Origin: Hymenobacter sp. BT559
Lineage (GTDB): Bacteria; Bacteroidota; Bacteroidia; Cytophagales; Hymenobacteraceae
Length of the DNA stretch: 64,000 nucleotides
Assembly (NCBI RefSeq): GCF_017571525.1
Contig: NZ_JAGETY010000002.1
Location: 124,001 to 188,000, forward strand
Reading direction: 5' to 3'
How positions within the stretch are numbered: position 1 is the first letter of the stretch; each line of letters starts with the position of its first letter. The translations under genes were made by a program, and so were the position numbers. The notes beneath the pieces were generated by a model. That model was given only the letters and a program-made list of their open reading frames with translations, was not told the DNA's origin and searched no databases. Positions 59,959 through 64,000 of this stretch are shown piece after piece.

Positions 59959-60750
59959 ATGGACCTTGGACTAAAAGGAAAAGTAGCCCTGGTGGCGGCC
60001 GCCAGCAAGGGCCTGGGCCGCGCCACCGCCGAAGAGCTGGCCGCCGAAGGCGCTAGCCTCATTTTGTGCGCCCGCACCGACGCCACCTTGCAGCAAACCT
60101 GCGCCGACATTCGCGCGGCCACCGGCGCCCGGGTGCTGGGCGTGGCTGCCGATGTGGCTAGCCCCGCCGATGTGGCCCGCCTGGTGCAGGCCGGCCTAGC
60201 CGAGTTTGGGCAGATTGATATTCTGGTGACCAACGCGGGCGGGCCGCCGGCCGGCACCTTTGCCCAGCACGACGCCGCCACCTGGGACGCCGCCACGCGC
60301 CTGCTGCTCACGAGTGTGGTCGAGCTGACGCGTGCCGTGCTGCCCGGCATGAAGGAGCGCGGCTGGGGCCGCATTCTCAACGTCACCTCCATTGCCGTGA
60401 AGCAGCCCATCGACGGCCTGTTGCTCTCAAATAGTCTGCGCGCGGCCGTAACGGGCCTGGCCCGCACTCTGGCCAACGAAGTGGCGCCCTTCGGCATCAC
60501 CGTCAACAACATTCTGCCCGGCTATACCCGCACCGAGCGCGTCGAGCGCCTGGCCAGCGCCGCTGCCACCCGCGAGGGCATTACCCCCGACCAGGCCAGC
60601 GAGCGCTGGACCAATGAGATACCCATGCGCCGCCTCGGCGAGCCCCGCGAGTTTGCGGCCCTCGCCGCGTTTTTGTGCTCCGAGCGGGCTAGCTACATCA
60701 CTGGCACCTCCACGGCCGTAGATGGCGGCTGGCTCAAAGGACTTTTTTAA
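59959..60750 (+). CDS. Short-chain dehydrogenase/reductase-like protein lacking the usual Tyr and Lys
   Basis: A 263-residue SDR-fold protein (MDLGLKGKVALVAAASKGLG). The nucleotide motif is AAASKGLG, a variant of TGxxxGxG. The NAG motif TNAGGPP and the Ser of the catalytic site (Ser144) are kept. At the spacing where YxxxK should lie, the sequence reads SNSLR (Ser157, Arg161), so both catalytic Tyr and Lys are missing. This matches a known SDR-like group (BKR-like SDR-like) that lacks the tetrad; activity is unclear. The remaining features (EVAPFGITVNNILPGYTRTERV and the C-terminal ITGTSTAVDGG) are typical. It may be cotranscribed with the cupin gene. Confidence 0.85.
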   Translation: MDLGLKGKVALVAAASKGLGRATAEELAAEGASLILCARTDATLQQTCADIRAATGARVLGVAADVASPADVARLVQAGLAEFGQIDILVTNAGGPPAGTFAQHDAATWDAATRLLLTSVVELTRAVLPGMKERGWGRILNVTSIAVKQPIDGLLLSNSLRAAVTGLARTLANEVAPFGITVNNILPGYTRTERVERLASAAATREGITPDQASERWTNEIPMRRLGEPREFAALAAFLCSERASYITGTSTAVDGGWLKGLF

Positions 60751-60758
60751 CGGTTAAT

Positions 60759-60828
60759 GGTTAATTGATTAATGAGTAATGCTGTTCTGCTGTGATAACA
60801 TTAATCATTACCCATTAATCAATTAACC
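60759..60828. repeat. AT-rich intergenic inverted repeat, family E
   Basis: Arms GGTTAATTGATTAATGAGTA (60759 onward, 23 bp) and the complementary 60806-60828, with one mismatch. Its low GC contrasts with the surroundings. It fills the gap between the SDR and FMN-reductase genes; the TTG start of the latter begins 10 bp after it. Confidence 0.82.
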
Positions 60829-60837
60829 AGTACGCAG

Positions 60838-61365
60838 TTGATTACCATTCTCGTCGGCACCAACCGCCCTCAGTCGCGCGCCCGCATTGTGGCCGACTTC
60901 TACGCCACGCTACTCACCGAGCTGGGCGCCCCCCACCAATTTCTGGATTTGACGGAGCTACCGGCCGACTTTCTCAACGTGGCCCTGTACCACAACGCCG
61001 GCCAGCACCCCGATTTCAACCGCTTTATCGAGCCGCTCAACCAGTCGGATAAACTCGTCATTATCGCGCCCGAGTACAACTGCTCCATTCCGGGCGCGCT
61101 CAAGTCGTTTATCGACGCCCTCCCCTACCCCGGTGGCATTCGGGGCAAAAAAGCGGCGCTCATCAGCCTGAGCAGCGGGGGCATGGGCGGCGCCCTGGCC
61201 CTGAGCCACCTCACCGATATTCTGTTTTACCTAGGCACCAGTGTGCTGCCGCAGCGCGTGCGCCTGCCCGGCATCAGCCAGCATCTTTCGGCCGCGGGCG
61301 AACTGGCTAGCCCCTTATTTCAGCAACTGCTGCGCGAGCAGGCTGAGGCGCTCCTGGCCGCCTAA
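60838..61365 (+). CDS. NADPH-dependent FMN reductase family protein
   Basis: A 175-residue flavodoxin-like protein starting with TTG at 60838 (MITILVGTNRPQSRARIVAD). The phosphate-binding loop GTNRPQSRA and the APEYNCSIPGALKSFIDAL block, where FMN contacts lie, are characteristic; LSLSSGGMGG-like ISLSSGGMGG completes the site. It reduces FMN, quinones, azo dyes or chromate with NAD(P)H. Cytosolic. Directly upstream lies repeat E, so the native leader may have been altered. No other partner enzyme lies beside it. Confidence 0.9.
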   Translation: MITILVGTNRPQSRARIVADFYATLLTELGAPHQFLDLTELPADFLNVALYHNAGQHPDFNRFIEPLNQSDKLVIIAPEYNCSIPGALKSFIDALPYPGGIRGKKAALISLSSGGMGGALALSHLTDILFYLGTSVLPQRVRLPGISQHLSAAGELASPLFQQLLREQAEALLAA

Positions 61366-61432
61366 GGGCCGGCTCAGCGAACGAATCAGCCAACTGGGCG
61401 TTTTCCTCATCGGCCGCTTACCTAGCCGGGAA

Positions 61433-61440
61433 TATCTTTG
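61433..61440 (+). promoter_or_regulatory. -7 box TATCTTTG upstream of the MbnP gene
   Basis: An exact TAnnTTTG match about 200 bp before the MbnP ATG at 61639. A canonical -33 TTG is not obvious. Confidence 0.5.
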
Positions 61441-61638
61441 GAATACGCCTGTTTCTCTTTCGCCTATGTCACGTTTGCGCGCTTATTTCCTTGCTGCGCG
61501 CCCCTAGCGAGGCAGCAGCGCCGGCGCCGGGCGTTTCTCATTCGTCGGTACTGTTGAGCCAAGCTTTCCGACGTGGTGCGCCGTGCCGGTTATCGCGCTC
61601 AATCCCTTCTTACGCCGTGTATCACTCAGCCTTTTACG

Positions 61639-62418
61639 ATGAAAAAGTATCTGCTTTTACCTTTTCTGCTGGTAGTATTTGGCGCGGCGGGCGTGCTCAA
61701 TAGCTGCAAGAAAGACGCTGACAGCCAACCCACCGTGGGCACGGTTTCGCTGGAGCTAGCTAATATGGTGGGCACCCAGCCCCTCGCCCTCGATGGCACA
61801 GCCTACAGCACGGCCAGTGGCGAAACCTTCACGGTGAGCACGCTGAAGTATTATATCTCCAACATCACCTTTGCCAAAGCCGACGGCAGCACCTACGCCG
61901 CGCCAGGTGAGTATCATCTCATCGACGCCAGCAAGTCGGCTTCTACCAACTTCACTGTCAGCAAGGTGCCGACCGGCGACTATACCGGGGTGAGCTTTGT
62001 AGTAGGTGTTGATTCGACCACGACCAAGGGCGACCCGCTAGCCCTGTCCGGCGACCTGAACCCGGCTAATGCTATGTACTGGGCCTGGGCCACGGGCCAC
62101 ATTTTTCTAAAGCTAGAAGGCACCGTAACTTCGGCTAGCCCCAATAAGGCCTTGGTGTGCCACATTGGCGGCTACCGCCAGCCCTACAGCGCCCTCGTCA
62201 CGGCGGCACCTTCATTTAAGGGCAGCACGCTGCAAGTGCGCAGTGGCACAACCCCGAAGATTCGCCTGTCGGCCGATGTGCTGAAGATTTTTGACGGGCC
62301 TACGCGCTTCACGCTCAGCTCGTTCCCAACTACCATGATGCCGAGTGCGGCGTCGGTGCAAGTGGCCCAAAACTACGCAGCCGGCATGTTTGCGGTGGCC
62401 GGCGTGCAGGCTAACTAG
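61639..62418 (+). CDS. MbnP family copper-binding lipoprotein
   Basis: A 259-residue lipoprotein. The ATG at 61639 gives MKKYLLLPFLLVVFGAAG with lipobox VLNSC (Cys23); an earlier Met at 61573 has no signal. Family features: LKYYISNITFAKADG, HLIDASKSAS, YTGVSFVVGVDSTTT, a GDLNPANAMYWAWATGHIFLKLEG block with conserved Trp residues, and LVCHIGGYRQPY. MbnP proteins bind copper after a partner di-heme enzyme, MbnH, oxidises a Trp to kynurenine; that is known for methanotroph members. The MbnH-like gene follows 9 bp later, so this looks like such a pair outside methanobactin operons. Copper handling is inference from family. Confidence 0.85.
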   Translation: MKKYLLLPFLLVVFGAAGVLNSCKKDADSQPTVGTVSLELANMVGTQPLALDGTAYSTASGETFTVSTLKYYISNITFAKADGSTYAAPGEYHLIDASKSASTNFTVSKVPTGDYTGVSFVVGVDSTTTKGDPLALSGDLNPANAMYWAWATGHIFLKLEGTVTSASPNKALVCHIGGYRQPYSALVTAAPSFKGSTLQVRSGTTPKIRLSADVLKIFDGPTRFTLSSFPTTMMPSAASVQVAQNYAAGMFAVAGVQAN

Positions 62419-62427
62419 CAACTGACT

Positions 62428-63519
62428 ATGCGCGCCACCCACCTGCTGCGGACCCTGCGCCAGCCGCTGGCCCACTGGCGGCTGGCGGCCTTGCTAGCGC
62501 TGGGCGGCGTGGTAGTGGCCAGCGCCAGCTGTAGCAAGGTGGCCAGCCTGGAGCTGGCTGTGCCTGGCACCGAGCAGCCCGCTAACTTTCCGGCGATGGT
62601 GTACAACCTGGCCAAAAATCCGCCCAGTGCGGCCGCTTTCGAACTGGGCAAGGCGCTCTTCTACGACAAGCGCCTGTCGCACGATGGCACGGTGTCGTGC
62701 GGGTCGTGCCACCAAGTCGCGGCGGCTTTTGCGCAGCCGGGCTTTCGCTTTAGCCCAGGTGTGGGTGGCCGGCCCGGCGCCCGCAATGCGCCGGCTCTGC
62801 AAAACCTGCGTTGGCGCCGCAGCTTCATGGCCGACGGCGGCGTGCTGGGCCTGGAGTTGCAGGCGCTAGCCCCCCTCACCGACGCGCACGAAATGAGCAT
62901 GCCTCTGGCCGATGCGCTGGCCCGGCTCAACGCCGACACCAACTACCAGCAGCACTTTGCGGCCGTTTACGGGCCCGGCAAAATTGATACGCCGCAGTTT
63001 CTGCGCGCGTTAGCTCAATTCACGGCCAGCCTCACATCGGCCAATTCGCGCTACGACAAGTATGTGCGCCACGAAGCCGGTGGCGAGTTTACTGCCCAGG
63101 AAGTAAGCGGCTTAGCTGTTTTCAAAGCGAAGTGCGGCGGCTGCCACGCCACCGACCTATTTACCGACGAGAGCTTTCGCAACAACGGCCTCGACCGCAC
63201 GTTTGCCCGTGATTCAGGCCGGGCGCACATCACGAGCTGGCCCACCGACCGGGGCCGCTTCAGGGTGCCGAGCCTGCGCAACGTGGCGGCCACGGGCCCT
63301 TACATGCACGATGGGCGCTTTGCTACCCTAGCCCAGGTGCTGGCCCACTACAACCACGGCGTGCAGCCCTCGGCCACCCTCGACCCACTGCTGCGCCAGC
63401 CCGACGGCCAGCTCGGCATCACGCTCACTGCCCAAGAGCAAGCCGGCTTGCTCACCTTTCTGAACACGCTGACCGACCAGGCCTTTTTGACTGATAACCG
63501 GCTCGGGCCACCACACTAA
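62428..63519 (+). CDS. MbnH-like di-heme cytochrome c peroxidase family protein
   Basis: A 363-residue protein with an N-terminal lipoprotein-like signal (ALGGVVVASASC). Two c-type heme sites are present, CGSCH at 91-95 and CGGCH at 236-240. Also seen are the MauG/CcpA framework stretches FELGKALFYDKRLSHDGTVSC, GRPGARNAPALQNLRWRRSF, RFRVPSLRNVAATGPYMHDGRFATLAQVLAHYN. The family includes bacterial cytochrome c peroxidase, MauG and MbnH. Pairing 9 bp after an MbnP gene favours MbnH, which modifies a Trp of its partner; peroxidase activity is the alternative. Periplasmic. A second di-heme gene starts 158 bp downstream. Confidence 0.87.
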   Translation: MRATHLLRTLRQPLAHWRLAALLALGGVVVASASCSKVASLELAVPGTEQPANFPAMVYNLAKNPPSAAAFELGKALFYDKRLSHDGTVSCGSCHQVAAAFAQPGFRFSPGVGGRPGARNAPALQNLRWRRSFMADGGVLGLELQALAPLTDAHEMSMPLADALARLNADTNYQQHFAAVYGPGKIDTPQFLRALAQFTASLTSANSRYDKYVRHEAGGEFTAQEVSGLAVFKAKCGGCHATDLFTDESFRNNGLDRTFARDSGRAHITSWPTDRGRFRVPSLRNVAATGPYMHDGRFATLAQVLAHYNHGVQPSATLDPLLRQPDGQLGITLTAQEQAGLLTFLNTLTDQAFLTDNRLGPPH

Positions 63520-63677
63520 GTCATTCAGCTACTATACCTTGCTACTTGTGGGTGGTCAGCTTCGCTTAAACAGCGAGTACCCAGCAGCAAACAGCCAACC
63601 ACTTAGAAACCAACTTGGCGACCTTCGTCCTTGTCGGGCCGAAGCCCCGTATTTTCACGTGTTCTATTCCGCTGCTT

Positions 63678-64000
63678 ATGGCTTTTCGCGCTACGTCTAC
63701 ATCTTGGTTAGGAATAGCGCTGAGCGTGGCGGCGCTGCTAGGGGCCGTCAGCTGTGGCAAAGGTGGCTCGGGCGGCGAAGACCCCACCCCTACGCCGGCC
63801 AAGCCTACCGCTTATACCCTCACGGTGCCGGCGGGCTTTCCGACGCCTGTCGTTCCGGCCGATAATCCGCTCACCAACGAAGGCGTGGCGCTGGGCCGCA
63901 AGCTATTCTACGAGAAGGCTTTATCGAGCACCGGCACCATGAGCTGTGGCTCGTGCCATCAGCAAAGCAAGGCTTTTACCGATGGCCTGCCCCTGGCGGT
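63678..64000 (+). CDS. Second cytochrome c peroxidase/MbnH-like lipoprotein (partial, runs off the window)
   Basis: The frame from the ATG at 63678 is open to the end of the window. It starts with a lipoprotein signal ([20 protein letters not shown], lipobox GAVSC, Cys26) and a Gly/Thr/Pro-rich linker, then [20 protein letters not shown] and the first heme site CGSCH at 90-94, followed by [13 protein letters not shown]. This matches the N-terminal half of di-heme cytochrome c peroxidases and is similar in arrangement to the preceding gene. It may be a duplicate or a true peroxidase; the missing second half would decide. Confidence 0.85.
   Translation, partial: MAFRATSTSWLGIALSVAALLGAVSCGKGGSGGEDPTPTPAKPTAYTLTVPAGFPTPVVPADNPLTNEGVALGRKLFYEKALSSTGTMSCGSCHQQSKAFTDGLPLA

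Overview
The window looks like a chromosomal segment of a Bacteroidota bacterium of the Cytophagales, most like Hymenobacter. Supporting signs: GC-rich coding sequence; promoters of the Bacteroidota type (TAnnTTTG at -7, TTG near -33) upstream of HU, ssb, gldB, lysA and others; no obvious Shine-Dalgarno sequences; gliding/T9SS genes (gldB, gldD) and proteins with type A and type B T9SS C-terminal sorting domains; a 29-residue AURKAIP1/COX24-type peptide; a TamB-TamL pair; and several TTG/GTG starts.

Layout. 1-5.4 kb: the end of a ricin-lectin protein, then a GH30-GH43-GH2 polysaccharide-degradation operon. 5.8-9.9 kb: a long acyl-CoA dehydrogenase, an unknown secreted protein and a tiny secreted protein. 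9.9-14.7 kb: housekeeping run on the minus strand, transcribed mutY, ssb, gldD, recG. 14.7-18.3 kb: HU, a TPR protein, the COX24-like peptide and RNase G/E. 18.5-21.5 kb: an outer-membrane barrel protein, gldB and a glycosyltransferase. 21.5-31 kb: a Thr-rich peptide, a MoxR ATPase, and tamB-tamL for outer-membrane protein/lipid assembly. 31-37.8 kb: M13 peptidase, GH10 xylanase (T9SS substrate) behind a tandem palindromic operator, a DUF1028 protein and a secreted MetX-like hydrolase. 38-39 kb: an acetamidase/formamidase. 39.1-43.5 kb: a four-gene Phe/Tyr biosynthesis operon. 43.6-53 kb: another glycoside hydrolase, two Tat-type Gfo/Idh/MocA oxidoreductases, an OYE-family flavoenzyme, an alpha/beta hydrolase, an N4-glycosylasparaginase-type amidase and a DinB protein. 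53-57 kb: a giant T9SS type B surface protein. 57-61.4 kb: lysA and small enzymes. 61.6-64 kb: MbnP, an MbnH-like di-heme protein and the start of a second di-heme peroxidase.

The most striking signal is upstream of the Phe/Tyr operon (pheA - aminotransferase - tyrA - DAHP synthase/chorismate mutase): a 17-residue leader peptide, MFSNRYFFGFYYFTPPA, with 5 Phe and 3 Tyr, preceded by a good promoter and followed by a perfect 11-bp terminator hairpin. The 5' arm of that hairpin is complementary to an 8-nt segment that begins at the leader stop codon. This has every part of a ribosome-mediated transcription attenuator responding to charged tRNA-Phe and tRNA-Tyr.

The second theme is a set of at least six families of intergenic inverted repeats (about 70-200 bp). 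Several carry a terminator hairpin inside long outer arms and overlap the stop codons, or in one case the start codon, of neighbouring genes. They look like mobile or spreading gene-end modules. I saw no tRNA, rRNA, CRISPR array, transposase or prophage.
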